NCBI RefSeq assembly: GCF_013817205.1
Contig: NZ_JACDDD010000014.1
Coordinates: 1-52,924 of the forward strand
DNA length: 52,924 bases
DNA from: Polaromonas sp.
GTDB taxonomy: Bacteria > Pseudomonadota > Gammaproteobacteria > Burkholderiales > Burkholderiaceae_C
Reading direction: 5' to 3'
Part shown: positions 17,995 to 27,746 of the stretch, one piece after another
Layout: every line of letters begins with the position of its first letter
Position numbering within the stretch: position 1 is the stretch's first letter
Translations under genes and position numbers: made by a program
Notes under the pieces: generated by a model
The model's input: the letters and a program-made list of their open reading frames with translations, nothing else
Databases searched by the model: none
What the model was told of the DNA's origin: nothing

Positions 17995-18855
17995 TTATAA
18001 CCCGATGAAGCGAAGGATGGATTGGGGTCCAAACAGCATGGCGGTGAGGCCGGCGCCGGCCAGGAACGGTCCGAAAGGCACCACGCCGCCTTCACGCAAG
18101 CCGCTGGAAAATTTCATCGCAATTCCGACCAGTGCGCCGATGACCGAGGCCATCAGGATCATGGGCACCAGCGCCGACCAGCCGAACCAGGCACCGAGCG
18201 CCGCAAACAGTTTGAAATCGCCATAACCCATGCCTTCCTTACCGGTAACCAGCTTGAAGGCCCAGTACACCAGCCAGAGCGAGAGATAACCCGCGACGGC
18301 GCCCCACAGCGCATTGCTCAGGGCGACCATAGGGTTCCATCCCAGCGCCGCAACAATCAGTCCTGCCCAGAGCATGGGCAGTGTGAGGTCATCGGGCAGC
18401 AGCGTGGTGTCCCAGTCGATCATCGCCAGCGCCACCAGGACGGCCGAAAAGCCGCTCCACGCCAGCGCGGTCCAGCTCAGGCCCCAGCGCCAGGCGCAGA
18501 AGAAAAACAGCGCACCGGTTGTCAGTTCGACCAGCGGATAGCGCAAGCCAAATCTTGAGCCGCAGGCCGAACATTGTCCTTTAAGGAAGAGGTAACTCAG
18601 CACGGGGATGTTTTCATGCCACGCAATCACATGCCCGCAACTGGAGCAGCGCGACCGGGGCACCATCAGGTTGAAGGGCTCAGCAGTGGGCAAGGCCGTG
18701 CCGGACATTTCGGCGCATTCCAGCACCCACTGGCGCTCCATGATTTTTGGCAAACGGTAAATCACCACGTTCAGGAAGCTGCCGACCAGCAGACCGAGAA
18801 AACCTGCCAGCGCGGCGACAAGTCCCGCAGGCAGTCCCGACACCAGTTGCGGCAT
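17995..18855 (-). CDS. pilD: Type IV prepilin peptidase / N-methyltransferase PilD
   Basis: From ATG 18855 the product is 286 residues; a TTG one codon upstream is also possible. The pilC stop and this ATG overlap as TGATG, which suggests translational coupling. The cytoplasmic zinc tetracysteine is CSSCGHVIAWHENIP and CSACGSRFG (about residues 72-110). The aspartyl protease residues are in MIDWDTTLLPDD and GMGYGDFKL. About eight membrane segments are seen. It cleaves and N-methylates prepilins, and completes the pilBCD assembly set. Confidence 0.95.
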   Translation of the reverse strand: MPQLVSGLPAGLVAALAGFLGLLVGSFLNVVIYRLPKIMERQWVLECAEMSGTALPTAEPFNLMVPRSRCSSCGHVIAWHENIPVLSYLFLKGQCSACGSRFGLRYPLVELTTGALFFFCAWRWGLSWTALAWSGFSAVLVALAMIDWDTTLLPDDLTLPMLWAGLIVAALGWNPMVALSNALWGAVAGYLSLWLVYWAFKLVTGKEGMGYGDFKLFAALGAWFGWSALVPMILMASVIGALVGIAMKFSSGLREGGVVPFGPFLAGAGLTAMLFGPQSILRFIGL

Positions 18856-20072
18856 CAAACCACTTGACCAAGCTTGAAGATCGGCAGATACATGGAAACC
18901 ACGATGCCGCCGATTAAACCACCGAGAAACACAATGATGATGGGCTCCATCAGGCTGGACAGGCCGGCGACCATTTCATCAACTTCCGCTTCATAAAAGT
19001 CGGCGGCCTTGCCAAGCATGTGATCCACGGAGCCCGACTCCTCGCCGATCGCACACATCTGCAGCACCATGGTCGGAAACAGGTTGGCATTGCCCATGGC
19101 GGCGGTCAGGCTGGTGCCGGTGGACACCTCCTGCTGGATTTTTTCCGTGGCATCAGCGTAAAGGGAATTGCCGGAGGCGCCGCCCACGGAATCCAGCGCC
19201 TCGACCAAAGGCACACCGGCAGCAAACATGGTGGACAGCGTGCGCGTCCAGCGGGCGATGCAGGACTTTTCTATCAGCACGCCGAACACCGGCACCTTCA
19301 GCAGGACGCGATCCATCACACGCTGCATCTTTTCATTGCGGCGCCAGGCCTGCATGAAAAAGTAGATGCCGCCGCCTATGCCGCCAAAAATGAGCCACCA
19401 GTACGCGACAAAAAATTCGCTGATGGCCATCACGAACAGTGTCGGCGCCGGCAGATCCGCGCCGAACGAGGAAAACACCTGCTTGAATGCCGGAATCACA
19501 AAAATCATGATCACCGCCACCACCACAAAAGCCACCACCACCACCGAAGCCGGGTACATGAGCGCAGACTTGATCTTGGATTTGATGGCTTCGGTTTTCT
19601 CCATGTAAACCGCCAGCCGGTCCAGCAGCGCTTCCAGGATACCGGCGGCCTCACCAGCTTCCACCAGGTTGCAATACAGCGCATTGAAGTACAAGGGGTA
19701 CTTGCGGAAGGCGGCGCTCAGCGAGGTGCCGGTTTCCACGTCAGTGCGCACATCGTTGAGTAGTTTGGTGACACTGGCATTGGGGTTGCCGCGCCCAACA
19801 ATGTCAAAAGACTGCAGCAAAGGCACGCCAGCTTTCATCATGGTGGCCAGTTGGCGGGTAAAAATGGCAATGTCCTTGGGCTTGATGGACTTGCCCGAAC
19901 GCATGCTGCGTTTCTTGATTTTGGTTGGGAACACGCCCTGCCGGCGTAACGAAGCCTTGACCTGGTTTTCACCAACGGCCCGTGTTTCACCGCGAACCTG
20001 CTTGCCGTTGCGGTCTTTCCCTTCCCACTCGAAAACAAATTCCTTGACGTCCCTGGATGTTGCAGTTGCCAT
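18855..20072 (-). CDS. pilC: Type IV pilus inner-membrane platform protein PilC
   Basis: This 405-residue protein has two GspF/PilC domains (about 70-195 and 275-397). It has three membrane regions (about 170-195, 215-245 and 375-400) and family motifs such as FTRQLATMMKAGVPLLQSFD and its second-half echo TRTLSTMFAAGVPLVEALD. It anchors the assembly ATPase PilB at the inner membrane. It is separated from pilB by a 247-bp gap filled mainly by an inverted-repeat element. Confidence 0.96.
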   Translation of the reverse strand: MATATSRDVKEFVFEWEGKDRNGKQVRGETRAVGENQVKASLRRQGVFPTKIKKRSMRSGKSIKPKDIAIFTRQLATMMKAGVPLLQSFDIVGRGNPNASVTKLLNDVRTDVETGTSLSAAFRKYPLYFNALYCNLVEAGEAAGILEALLDRLAVYMEKTEAIKSKIKSALMYPASVVVVAFVVVAVIMIFVIPAFKQVFSSFGADLPAPTLFVMAISEFFVAYWWLIFGGIGGGIYFFMQAWRRNEKMQRVMDRVLLKVPVFGVLIEKSCIARWTRTLSTMFAAGVPLVEALDSVGGASGNSLYADATEKIQQEVSTGTSLTAAMGNANLFPTMVLQMCAIGEESGSVDHMLGKAADFYEAEVDEMVAGLSSLMEPIIIVFLGGLIGGIVVSMYLPIFKLGQVV

Positions 20073-20156
20073 GTTGCCTTCTTGCTAATGCTTACAGGAT
20101 GATGAAAGCCGGGAGCAGCTGCCACGCTGCACGGGCCGAAATGCGATGGCAGAGCC

Positions 20157-20321
20157 AGGAGCCTGTCGGACTTGGGGCGTCGAAAGCGAAAATCGGCCCC
20201 AGCGAGGACAGTTTTTGCCGGATTTGCAGTCCCATAGCCCAGCTATGGGGCGAAAAGACCGTGAAAAATGGACCGCTGCGGTCAATTTACAGCCGACGAT
20301 TCCCAAGTGCGACAGACTCCT
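20157..20321. mobile_element. 165-bp inverted-repeat (MITE-like) element between pilB and pilC
   Basis: The ends AGGAGCCTGTCGGACTTGGG (20157-20176) and the complement of CCCAAGTGCGACAGACTCCT (20302-20321) match at 18 of 20 positions as terminal inverted repeats. Inside are perfect hairpins CCATAG/CTATGG (20232-20248) and GACCG/CGGTC (20270-20282). There is no coding frame of interest. Its right end overlaps the pilB stop codon (TAG, complement of 20320-20322). No target-site duplication is evident. Confidence 0.65.
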
Positions 20322-22047
20322 AGACATTGGTACACCCCAGAATTTCCTCCAGCGAGGTCATGCCCGTCTTGACCTTTTGCAAGCCGGCCCCCCGGAGGCT
20401 TTTGACGCCTTCCTTGGCGGCTTGCTCGGCAATTTCGAGGGCGCTGCCATCGCGCAGGATGATGCGCTGGATCTCGTCCGTGATCGGCATCACTTGGTAG
20501 ATTCCGACCCGTCCTTTGTAGCCGCTGTTGCACATGGAGCAACCCACCGGGCGGAAAGGCGTCCAGGTGCCGTCGACATCATCCTCTTCGAACCCGGCAT
20601 CAAGCAGGGTCTCGCGCGGAATGTCCGCAGGCGCCTTGCAGTTCGGGCAGAGGCGGCGCGCCAGGCGCTGCGCCGTGATCAGGATCACGCTCGACGCGAT
20701 GTTGAAGGGCGCAATACCCATGTTGCGCAACCGGGTCAGGGTGGCAGGCGCGTCATTGGTGTGCAGCGTGGACAGCACAAGGTGACCGGTCTGCGCGGCC
20801 TTGATGGAGATTTCGGCGGTTTCCAGATCGCGGATTTCGCCGACCATGATGATGTCCGGATCCTGGCGCAAAAACGCCTTGAGGGCGACCGAAAAGGTCA
20901 GCCCGGCCTTGTCGTTCATGCTGACCTGGTTGACGCCGGGCAGGTTGATCTCGGCCGGGTCTTCGGCGGTGGATATGTTCACGCCAGGTTTGTTCAGGAT
21001 ATTCAGGCAGGTGTACAGCGACACGGTTTTTCCCGAACCTGTGGGCCCGGTCACCAGCACCATGCCGTAGGGGCGCTGGACCGCATTGAGCAGGCGTTCT
21101 TTTTCAATCGGTTCGTAGCCCAGCGCATCGATGCCCAGCTTGGCGCTGCTCGGGTCCAGGATACGAATCACGATCTTTTCGCCAAACATCGTCGGCAAGG
21201 TGCTGACCCGGAAATCGATCACCCGGTCGGGCCCGATCTTCAGCTTCATCTTGCCGTCTTGCGGCACCCGTTTCTCGGAAATGTCCATTTTCGAGATGAC
21301 CTTGATCCGGGACGCCAGCTTTTCCTTGATAGCCACCGGCGGCGAAGCGATTTCGCGCAACTCACCGTCAACCCGGAAACGCACGCGGTAGGTATGCTCG
21401 TAGGGCTCGAAATGCAGGTCGGAGGCGCGCATGCTGAACGCATCAAGCAGCATCTTGTGCAGGAACTTGACGACCGGGGCATCTTCGACCTCGGCCACGC
21501 CGGAATCGTTGTTGTCGGCGCTGGCTGCCTCGGCGGTGGACTCGTCAAACTCGAAGTCGTCGCCGATGATGCTGTCCATGGCCTCGGACGCGGTGGTAGC
21601 CGATGCTTCCACCATTTTGGACAGCTTGTCATATTCGGCAATCACCCAGTCCACGCCCATCTGGGTCGAGAACTTGATTTTTTCTGCGGCCTCCTGATCC
21701 GACGGGTCGGCCGTGGCCACTATCAACCGGTTGCTGCGCTTGCTGAGCACAACGATACGGTAGGCCTGACAGATCTTGGTGTCGAGCAGCCCCTTGGGCA
21801 GGCGCTGTGTGTCTATTGCTTCCAGATCCAGCAACGGCGCCGCAAACGCGGTGGACATGGTGTGCGCCAGGTCAAAGGCAGAAACCACGCCGGAGCCGGT
21901 CAGTTCGGCGATAAAACTGGTGCGCCCTTTCTGGGCCTTGCGGAAAATATCCTCTGCGGCCTTTTGCTCAAGTTTGCCGGCCATCACCAGCGCCCGGCCC
22001 AAGCCAGGCAAAGCAGGCGAATTGATGACGGTATCGACGGCGGCCAT
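20320..22047 (-). CDS. pilB: Type IV pilus assembly ATPase PilB
   Basis: This 575-residue protein has an N-terminal MshEN-like region, Walker A GPTGSGKTVSL, Asp and Walker B boxes around IMVGEIRDLETAEISIKAAQ, and a His box (STLHTNDAPATLTRL). A zinc tetracysteine is formed by CPNCKAPAD and CSMCNSGYKG. It is the hexameric motor that drives pilin addition, opposite to PilT. The last codons run into the inverted repeat of the downstream element, which supplies the stop. pilC and pilD follow. Confidence 0.96.
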   Translation of the reverse strand: MAAVDTVINSPALPGLGRALVMAGKLEQKAAEDIFRKAQKGRTSFIAELTGSGVVSAFDLAHTMSTAFAAPLLDLEAIDTQRLPKGLLDTKICQAYRIVVLSKRSNRLIVATADPSDQEAAEKIKFSTQMGVDWVIAEYDKLSKMVEASATTASEAMDSIIGDDFEFDESTAEAASADNNDSGVAEVEDAPVVKFLHKMLLDAFSMRASDLHFEPYEHTYRVRFRVDGELREIASPPVAIKEKLASRIKVISKMDISEKRVPQDGKMKLKIGPDRVIDFRVSTLPTMFGEKIVIRILDPSSAKLGIDALGYEPIEKERLLNAVQRPYGMVLVTGPTGSGKTVSLYTCLNILNKPGVNISTAEDPAEINLPGVNQVSMNDKAGLTFSVALKAFLRQDPDIIMVGEIRDLETAEISIKAAQTGHLVLSTLHTNDAPATLTRLRNMGIAPFNIASSVILITAQRLARRLCPNCKAPADIPRETLLDAGFEEDDVDGTWTPFRPVGCSMCNSGYKGRVGIYQVMPITDEIQRIILRDGSALEIAEQAAKEGVKSLRGAGLQKVKTGMTSLEEILGCTNV

Positions 22048-22188
22048 ATGTCCGAATCTATCTCAAAGTGACAAAATTGACATCATCGTTGATAGCCATG
22101 GCGATGTAAACCGAAAAGGCGGCTGCTTCGACCCCGGTGTTGGACGGACGACAATGAAACTGGAAGAGTGGGTGGGAACAGGCGCTAA

Positions 22189-22265
22189 TGGTCGGGGTGA
22201 GAGGATTCGAACCTCCGGCCTCTACGTCCCGAACGTAGCGCTCTACCAGGCTAAGCTACACCCCG
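22189..22265 (-). tRNA. tRNA-Pro (anticodon CGG)
   Basis: This 77-nt tRNA is read on the minus strand, beginning CGGGGTGTAGC. The acceptor stem CGGGGTG pairs with CACCCCG, the anticodon stem is CTACG/CGTAG with loop TTCGGGA (anticodon CGG), the T arm contains GGTTCGAATCC, and CCA is encoded. It lies 16 bp downstream of ispB on the same strand. Confidence 0.97.
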
Positions 22266-22281
22266 AAGTGCCCAGGGCGCG

Positions 22282-23265
22282 TCAGGAACGACGCTGCAAC
22301 AGCTGGGAAGCCAATTCTAGCAATGCGGTGCTGTAGGCACTACGCCCCAGCACGGCCTGGGCCGCTATCGCCCGCTGCGCCTCGGCTGCCGCCGCATCGC
22401 GGGTCGCCTGGAGGGCGCCTGTGTGCTTGACGATGGCGACGATTTCGGCCAGACGCTCGGTTCCGCCGGTTTCAATGGCGTGGCGTATCGTGGCGTTCTC
22501 GGCCGCTGTGCCACGCTGCATGGCGATGATCAGGGGCAAAGTGGCCTTCCCCTCCCGCAGGTCATCCCCCAGGTTTTTGCCCATCTCTGCCGCATCACCG
22601 TCATAGTCAAGCACATCGTCAATCACTTGGAAAGCCGTTCCCAGCGCCTGGCCGTAGTCTGCGCAGGCCCGCTCGATATCAGGCGGCGCCCCCGCCAGCA
22701 AGGCTGCGAGCCTCGCGCTGGCCTCGAACAACTTGGCCGTCTTGGAGCGAATGACGCGCAGGTAGCCCTCTTCCGACAAACTGGCGTCGTGCATGTTCAT
22801 CAGTTGCAGCACCTCCCCCTCGGCAATCACGTTGGTGGCTTCGGCCAGGGTCTGCATGATGCGCATGTCGCCGGCATCGACCATCATCTGGAAAGCCCGC
22901 GAATACAGGAAGTCGCCGACCAGCACGCTGGCCGGGTTGCCAAACGAGGCATTGGCCGTCGCCCGGCCCCGGCGCAAGGTGGACTCATCCACCACATCGT
23001 CGTGCAGCAGGGTGGCCGTGTGTATGAATTCCACAACAGCCGCCAGGTTGAACCGCTGTTCGCCGCGGTAATCCAGGGCGCCGCACATCAGCAGCAGCAG
23101 CGCGGGACGCAAGCGCTTGCCGCCGGCCGCAATGATGTACTGCGACACCTGGCTGACCAGGGGAACATCGGAGCTGAGGCGGCGCGCGATCACCGCGTCC
23201 ATGGCCTGCATGTCGCCGGCGATGAGGGCCAGCGCAGCGGCCGTGCGAGAGGAATTGACAGTCAA
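22282..23265 (-). CDS. ispB: Octaprenyl (polyprenyl) diphosphate synthase
   Basis: This 327-residue trans-prenyltransferase (E. coli IspB 323) has the first aspartate-rich motif in LLHDDVVDESTLRRG (about residue 90) and the second in FQVIDDVLDYDGD (about 215). It makes the side chain of ubiquinone, upstream of UbiE. The assigned start is TTG 23265 without a clear Shine-Dalgarno sequence; an internal ATG about 18 codons later is possible. It is divergent from rplU, as in most proteobacteria. Confidence 0.93.
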   Translation of the reverse strand: MTVNSSRTAAALALIAGDMQAMDAVIARRLSSDVPLVSQVSQYIIAAGGKRLRPALLLLMCGALDYRGEQRFNLAAVVEFIHTATLLHDDVVDESTLRRGRATANASFGNPASVLVGDFLYSRAFQMMVDAGDMRIMQTLAEATNVIAEGEVLQLMNMHDASLSEEGYLRVIRSKTAKLFEASARLAALLAGAPPDIERACADYGQALGTAFQVIDDVLDYDGDAAEMGKNLGDDLREGKATLPLIIAMQRGTAAENATIRHAIETGGTERLAEIVAIVKHTGALQATRDAAAAEAQRAIAAQAVLGRSAYSTALLELASQLLQRRS

Positions 23266-23356
23266 GGCGGTCCAGACAAGAGGTTGGCCCGATTATAGGA
23301 AGCCTGCGGCATCACCCGAGGCCGGATGGGCGGCGATGAGGGTTTTCCGCGTCCCG

Positions 23357-23365
23357 TGCTAGAAT
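23357..23365 (+). promoter_or_regulatory. Extended -10 promoter candidate for rplU-rpmA
   Basis: TGCTAGAAT is an extended -10 (TGN followed by TAGAAT). No good -35 lies at the normal distance. The transcript would have a leader of about 45 nt before the rplU ATG at 23417. The rest of the 151-bp ispB-rplU gap shows nothing clear. Confidence 0.4.
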
Positions 23366-23416
23366 CGAGGGCTCTGTGGAAATCCGTCCGCAGAACTCAA
23401 TTTAAAGAGGTCTTAC

Positions 23417-23728
23417 ATGTACGCGGTCATAAAAACCGGTGGCAAACAATACAAAGTTGCTACTGGCGAAAAAATTAAAGTAGAACAGATTGCTGCGGAC
23501 GTAGGCCAAGAGATCGTTATTGACCAAGTATTGGCTGTCGGAACCGGCAGCACAATCACGGTTGGTACGCCCTTGGTGTCCGGCGCTACTGTCACGGTTA
23601 CTGTCCTCTCGCAGGGCAGGCACGACAAGGTTCGCATCTTCAAGATGCGCCGTCGCAAGCATTATCAGAAACGCCAGGGTCACCGGCAAAACTTCACTGA
23701 ACTGCAAATCGGCGCCATCGTCGGTTAA
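23417..23728 (+). CDS. rplU: 50S ribosomal protein L21
   Basis: This 103-residue protein starts [20 protein letters not shown] and contains the conserved [17 protein letters not shown] near the C terminus. It is identical in length to E. coli L21. It binds 23S rRNA in the large subunit. It is followed at 38 bp by rpmA, then obg: the standard rplU-rpmA-obg order. Confidence 0.97.
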   Translation: MYAVIKTGGKQYKVATGEKIKVEQIAADVGQEIVIDQVLAVGTGSTITVGTPLVSGATVTVTVLSQGRHDKVRIFKMRRRKHYQKRQGHRQNFTELQIGAIVG

Positions 23729-23766
23729 GTAGCGAAGTACCAGGACTCACCAAGGAGTATTGAAAA

Positions 23767-24024
23767 ATGGCACAGAAAAAAGGCGGCGGCTCTACGCGAA
23801 ACGGGCGCGATTCGCAGCCCAAGATGTTGGGTGTCAAGAAGTTCGGGGGCGAAGTGATCAACGCGGGCAGCATCATCGTGCGCCAGCGCGGCACCAAGTT
23901 CCACCCCGGCGTCAACGTCGGCATCGGCAAAGACCACACCCTGTTTGCACTGGTGGACGGTTCGGTCTCGTTTGCCGTCAAGGGCGCGCTGAACAAGCAC
24001 ACGGTCAACGTGACTCCGGCGTAA
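23767..24024 (+). CDS. rpmA: 50S ribosomal protein L27
   Basis: This 85-residue protein begins [20 protein letters not shown], the conserved N-terminal tail that reaches the peptidyl-transferase centre, and continues with [15 protein letters not shown]. The length matches E. coli L27. It is cotranscribed with rplU and followed by a strong terminator. Confidence 0.97.
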   Translation: MAQKKGGGSTRNGRDSQPKMLGVKKFGGEVINAGSIIVRQRGTKFHPGVNVGIGKDHTLFALVDGSVSFAVKGALNKHTVNVTPA

Positions 24025-24060
24025 GCTGATCACTTCGATTAAGTCGCTTGGACTCGAACG

Positions 24061-24087
24061 AAGCCCCGACCTGTCGGGGCTTTTTTA
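24061..24087 (+). terminator. Rho-independent terminator after rplU-rpmA
   Basis: AAGCCCCGAC and GTCGGGGCTT form a perfect stem with a tiny loop, followed by TTTTTTATTT. It separates the ribosomal protein genes from obg. Confidence 0.9.
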
Positions 24088-24154
24088 TTTGTAAACTGTT
24101 TTCCCGAACTTCCTGACGGCCCGGGCGCCGCCACAGTACACACCAGAGCCGATC

Positions 24155-25237
24155 ATGAAATTTGTTGACGAAGCCTTTATTGACATCGCCGCCGGCGATG
24201 GCGGGAGCGGCTGCGTCTCGTTTCGCCACGAAAAGTACAAAGAGTTCGGCGGTCCCAACGGCGGTGACGGCGGCCGTGGCGGCCATGTCTATGCGGTGGC
24301 CGATGTCAACCTGAACACCCTGGTGGACTTCCGCTTTTCACGCCGCCATGAAGCGCGCAACGGTGAACATGGCATGGGCTCGGATATGTTCGGCGCCAAG
24401 GGCGACGACATCATGCTGAAGATGCCAGTGGGCACCATCCTGACCGACGCCGAAACTGGAGAAGTCCTGTACGAGCTGTTGGTGCCGGGCGAGGAAATGC
24501 TGATCGCCAAGGGCGGCGACGGCGGCTTTGGCAACCTGCGCTTCAAAAGCTCGACCAACCGCGCGCCGCGCAGCAAGACCCCGGGCTGGCCCGGCGAGCG
24601 CAAAAGCCTCAAGCTCGAACTCAAGGTACTGGCCGACGTCGGCCTGCTGGGCATGCCCAACGCCGGCAAGTCCACCTTCATTACCGCCGTTTCCAACGCG
24701 CGGCCACGCATCGCCGACTATCCTTTCACCACGCTGCACCCGAATCTGGGCGTGGTGCGCGTGGGGCCCGAGCAGAGTTTTGTGGTCGCCGACCTGCCCG
24801 GACTGATCGAGGGCGCGTCCGAAGGCGCTGGCCTGGGCCACCTGTTCCTGCGCCACCTCCAGCGCACGCGTTTGCTGCTGCACATTGTGGACATGGCCCC
24901 GTTTGACGACAGCGTGGACCCGGTGGCGCAGGCCAAGGCCATCGTCGGCGAGCTCAAGAAATACGACCCGGCGCTTTACGACAAGCCGCGCTGGCTGGTG
25001 CTCAACAAGCTCGACATGGTGGACGCCGACAAACGCGCTGCACTGGTCAAAGACTTCGTCAAGCGTTTCAAGTTCAAGGGCCCGGTATTCGAGATTTCGG
25101 CACTGACGCGTGAAGGCTGCGAACAGCTGGTCAAGACGATTTACCAGCACGTCAAGAGTGTGCAAAAAAGCGAACAGGCACCCGAAGAAATCGACCCACG
25201 GTTTGCCGACCTGCCGCGCGAAACCGACGCCCTCTGA
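24155..25237 (+). CDS. obg: Obg/CgtA GTPase
   Basis: This 360-residue protein has an N-terminal glycine-rich Obg fold (about 1-158; [20 protein letters not shown]) and a G domain with P-loop [10 protein letters not shown] (about 166-175), switch [12 protein letters not shown] and the NKLDMVD specificity motif. A short acidic tail follows, as in many betaproteobacteria. It acts in late 50S assembly and growth control. It lies downstream of rplU-rpmA and upstream of proB. Confidence 0.96.
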   Translation: MKFVDEAFIDIAAGDGGSGCVSFRHEKYKEFGGPNGGDGGRGGHVYAVADVNLNTLVDFRFSRRHEARNGEHGMGSDMFGAKGDDIMLKMPVGTILTDAETGEVLYELLVPGEEMLIAKGGDGGFGNLRFKSSTNRAPRSKTPGWPGERKSLKLELKVLADVGLLGMPNAGKSTFITAVSNARPRIADYPFTTLHPNLGVVRVGPEQSFVVADLPGLIEGASEGAGLGHLFLRHLQRTRLLLHIVDMAPFDDSVDPVAQAKAIVGELKKYDPALYDKPRWLVLNKLDMVDADKRAALVKDFVKRFKFKGPVFEISALTREGCEQLVKTIYQHVKSVQKSEQAPEEIDPRFADLPRETDAL

Positions 25238-25257
25238 CCCGGTGCGGGCGTCCATTT

Positions 25258-25306
25258 GCTACAATAATCATAGCTACTCACGCCCGACCGGTAAGGGCTG
25301 GAGCAC
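25258..25306 (+). repeat. Family A dispersed repeat, copy A5 (intergenic)
   Basis: GCTAC, nine bases, AGC, TACTC, ACGC, eleven bases, GGGC, TGGAGCAC lie in the obg-proB gap and are oriented with the genes. Confidence 0.72.
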
Positions 25307-25320
25307 AAAACGATCTGAAC

Positions 25321-26457
25321 ATGCCACCAACCGCAGCTTCCCCAGTCCTTCTGAACGCCAGACGCATTGTGGTCAAGGTGGGCTCCAGTTTGGTCACCAA
25401 TGATGGCCGGGGCCTGGACGCCGCCGCCATCGGCCTGTGGTGCCAGCAGCTGGCGGTCTTGGTCAAAAGCGGCCGGGAGGTCATCATGGTCAGCAGCGGC
25501 GCGATTGCCGAAGGCATGAAACGGCTGGGCTGGACAGCACGCCCCAAGGCCATCCACGAGCTGCAGGCCGCCGCCGCTGTTGGACAAATGGGCCTGGTGC
25601 AGGTCTATGAGAGCCAGCTGCGCGACAACGGCGTCGGCAGCGCCCAGGTGCTGCTGACCCACGCCGACCTGACCGACCGCGAGCGTTACCTCAACGCCCG
25701 CTCCACCCTGCTGACGCTGCTGCAGCTCGGCGTGGTGCCGGTGATCAACGAGAACGATACCGTGGTGACCGACGAGATCAAGTTCGGCGACAACGACACG
25801 CTGGGTGCGCTGGTGGCCAACCTGGTGGAGGCCGACGTCCTGATCATCCTGACCGATCAGAAAGGCCTGTACAGCGCCGACCCGCGCAAGAGCCCCGAAG
25901 CGCGCTTCATCGATGAGGCGGTCGCCGGCGATCCGGCGCTGGAAGCGATGGCTGGTGGTGCCGGCTCCAGCATCGGCAAGGGCGGCATGATCACGAAAAT
26001 TCTGGCGGCGAAACGGGCGGCCGGTTCTGGCGCGTCGACAGTGATCGCATGGGGACGCGAGCCCAACGCATTGATCCGCCTGACCCAGGGTGAAGCCATC
26101 GGCACCCTGCTGGTGGCCCAAACGCCGAAAAACCAGGCGCGCAAGCAATGGATGGCCGACCACCTCCAGCTGCGCGGCTCGGTGACGGTGGACGCAGGCG
26201 CGGCGGTGAAAGTTCACGACGAAGGCAAAAGCCTGTTGCCCATTGGCATGACCTCGGTGCAGGGCGAATTCTCGCGCGGCGACGTGATTGCCGTGCATGA
26301 TGCCGCAGGCGGAGAAATTGCGCGCGGCCTGGCCAACTACTCGAGTGCCGAGGCCAGGCTGATTTGCCGCAAGCCCTCAGCGGAATTCGAAAAGTTGCTG
26401 GGCTACACCGGCGAAACCGAGATGGTCCACCGGACCAACCTAGTGCTCACCAGCTGA
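25321..26457 (+). CDS. proB: Glutamate 5-kinase
   Basis: This 378-residue protein has an amino-acid kinase domain (about 10-265; [41 protein letters not shown]) and a C-terminal PUA domain (about 285-370). It phosphorylates glutamate in the first step of proline synthesis and is usually feedback-inhibited by proline. Its stop overlaps the convergent CNP1-like gene by about 11 bp. proA is not adjacent. Confidence 0.96.
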   Translation: MPPTAASPVLLNARRIVVKVGSSLVTNDGRGLDAAAIGLWCQQLAVLVKSGREVIMVSSGAIAEGMKRLGWTARPKAIHELQAAAAVGQMGLVQVYESQLRDNGVGSAQVLLTHADLTDRERYLNARSTLLTLLQLGVVPVINENDTVVTDEIKFGDNDTLGALVANLVEADVLIILTDQKGLYSADPRKSPEARFIDEAVAGDPALEAMAGGAGSSIGKGGMITKILAAKRAAGSGASTVIAWGREPNALIRLTQGEAIGTLLVAQTPKNQARKQWMADHLQLRGSVTVDAGAAVKVHDEGKSLLPIGMTSVQGEFSRGDVIAVHDAAGGEIARGLANYSSAEARLICRKPSAEFEKLLGYTGETEMVHRTNLVLTS

Positions 26458-26959
26458 AGCGGCCGGAACGGTTGAGTTTCAGCCTGCGGACAACTTCATC
26501 GACCGACGAGGCCTGTGCCGAGTTGTCGCATGCGCCGGCCCGGGCGAAGGCCAATGCGTGTTTGGATGGCATGTTGTCGAACATCGAGCGCCATTCGGGT
26601 AGGGTCACCGGTGTCCAGCTGCCCGAGGGGCTGTAACGCGCATGGGTCTTGACCTCGCCGGTTACGCAGCGTATGCCTTCATACAGCACATTGCGCGCGC
26701 CGCTTGCGCTGGTAGCGACCATCACATAGCTGAGCACACCGTCTTTCGAGATGCGCAACGTTGCGGGGTCGACGCCGAAGACCAGCGACGATGCCTGCAA
26801 GACGTCAAAGGTCAGCAGCTTGCCCGTGTCGAAGGCCGGCGGCGGCGGAACCGCCTCTTCCTTCCAGTCGAGCAGGTCCACATCACGTTGCGCCCAGGCC
26901 GTGGCCGACAGGCCCACCAGGCAGGCCATCACCAGTGATTTAATGATCATGTTTTTCAT
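26447..26959 (-). CDS. CNP1-like family secreted protein
   Basis: This 170-residue protein has a signal peptide (about 1-23: [20 protein letters not shown], then AWAQ). The mature part matches the CNP1-like family pattern: [38 protein letters not shown] and a conserved late Cys (AGACDNSAQ). The family was named from a neisserial protein and no function is established. It overlaps the rppH end by 20 bp, which suggests coupling. An ATG three codons in is an alternative start. It is convergent with proB. Confidence 0.82.
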   Translation of the reverse strand: MKNMIIKSLVMACLVGLSATAWAQRDVDLLDWKEEAVPPPPAFDTGKLLTFDVLQASSLVFGVDPATLRISKDGVLSYVMVATSASGARNVLYEGIRCVTGEVKTHARYSPSGSWTPVTLPEWRSMFDNMPSKHALAFARAGACDNSAQASSVDEVVRRLKLNRSGRFSW

Positions 26960-27632
26960 TTTGGGAAATGGCTGTCAGGCTGGTCAGACCGGTTTGGGGG
27001 TCAGGCTCGAAGGTGGCGCCGGGAGGCAGCTCAAAGGACGCGCCCGGGATGCCGGCCGCATGCACGCCGTGCTCGCCAGCTTCCCCAAGGTCACGCTGGC
27101 GCATGCCGCCGCGCAAATACCGGTTTCGGTGGTCCGGTTTGGCATCAAAACGGTTGTCGGCGCGCGGCACAAAACGCGACAGCTCGGTCAGCGCCATCTC
27201 GTAAACACCGCGCTTGAATTCGACGACTACGTCCAGTGGCACCCAGTAGTCATTCCAGCGCCAGGCGTCAAACTCGGGGTGGTCAGTCGCGCGCAGGTTC
27301 AAGTCCCAGTCGTGGCCGACCAGCTGCAGCAGGAACCAGATCTGTTTCTGGCCTTTGTAATGTCCGCGCGCATCGCGGCGGATAAACCGGTCGGGTACCT
27401 CATAGCGCAACCAGTCCCGGGTCCGGGCAAGCACCTGCACATGTTGCGGCATCAGCCCCACTTCTTCGTGCAATTCGCGGAACATGGCCTGCTCGGGATT
27501 TTCACCACGGTCAATGCCACCCTGCGGAAACTGCCAGGAGTGAGTGCGTATGCGCTTGCCCCAAAATACCTGACTTCTCTGGTTGAGCAAGATGATGCCG
27601 ACGTTGGGCCGAAAGCCGTCCCGGTCAAGCAT
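26940..27632 (-). CDS. rppH: RNA pyrophosphohydrolase RppH
   Basis: ATG 27632 with GAGG seven bases upstream gives 230 residues, starting [17 protein letters not shown], the RppH N terminus; the frame is open two codons further to a TTG. The Nudix box is [20 protein letters not shown]. RppH removes pyrophosphate from 5'-triphosphate mRNA ends and triggers RNase E decay. At 230 residues it is longer than E. coli RppH (176), with an extra C-terminal tail, as is common in Burkholderiales. It is divergent from proS. Confidence 0.94.
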   Translation of the reverse strand: MLDRDGFRPNVGIILLNQRSQVFWGKRIRTHSWQFPQGGIDRGENPEQAMFRELHEEVGLMPQHVQVLARTRDWLRYEVPDRFIRRDARGHYKGQKQIWFLLQLVGHDWDLNLRATDHPEFDAWRWNDYWVPLDVVVEFKRGVYEMALTELSRFVPRADNRFDAKPDHRNRYLRGGMRQRDLGEAGEHGVHAAGIPGASFELPPGATFEPDPQTGLTSLTAISQNEKHDH

Positions 27633-27746
27633 AATCAAACCTCAAATTTTTTAAACTGAGTCCATTATGCACAGCAGAATGCTCAGAGCCAAGCGCACCC
27701 CGGGGCACCGCCCCCAAAAACTTCACGAAGCCCAGAAAAACAAGTC

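Noticed and set aside
20146-22071. 641-codon plus-strand frame across pilB and the inverted-repeat element
   Set aside because: It is antisense to pilB, which has all ATPase motifs; no recognisable domain occurs in the plus-strand product.
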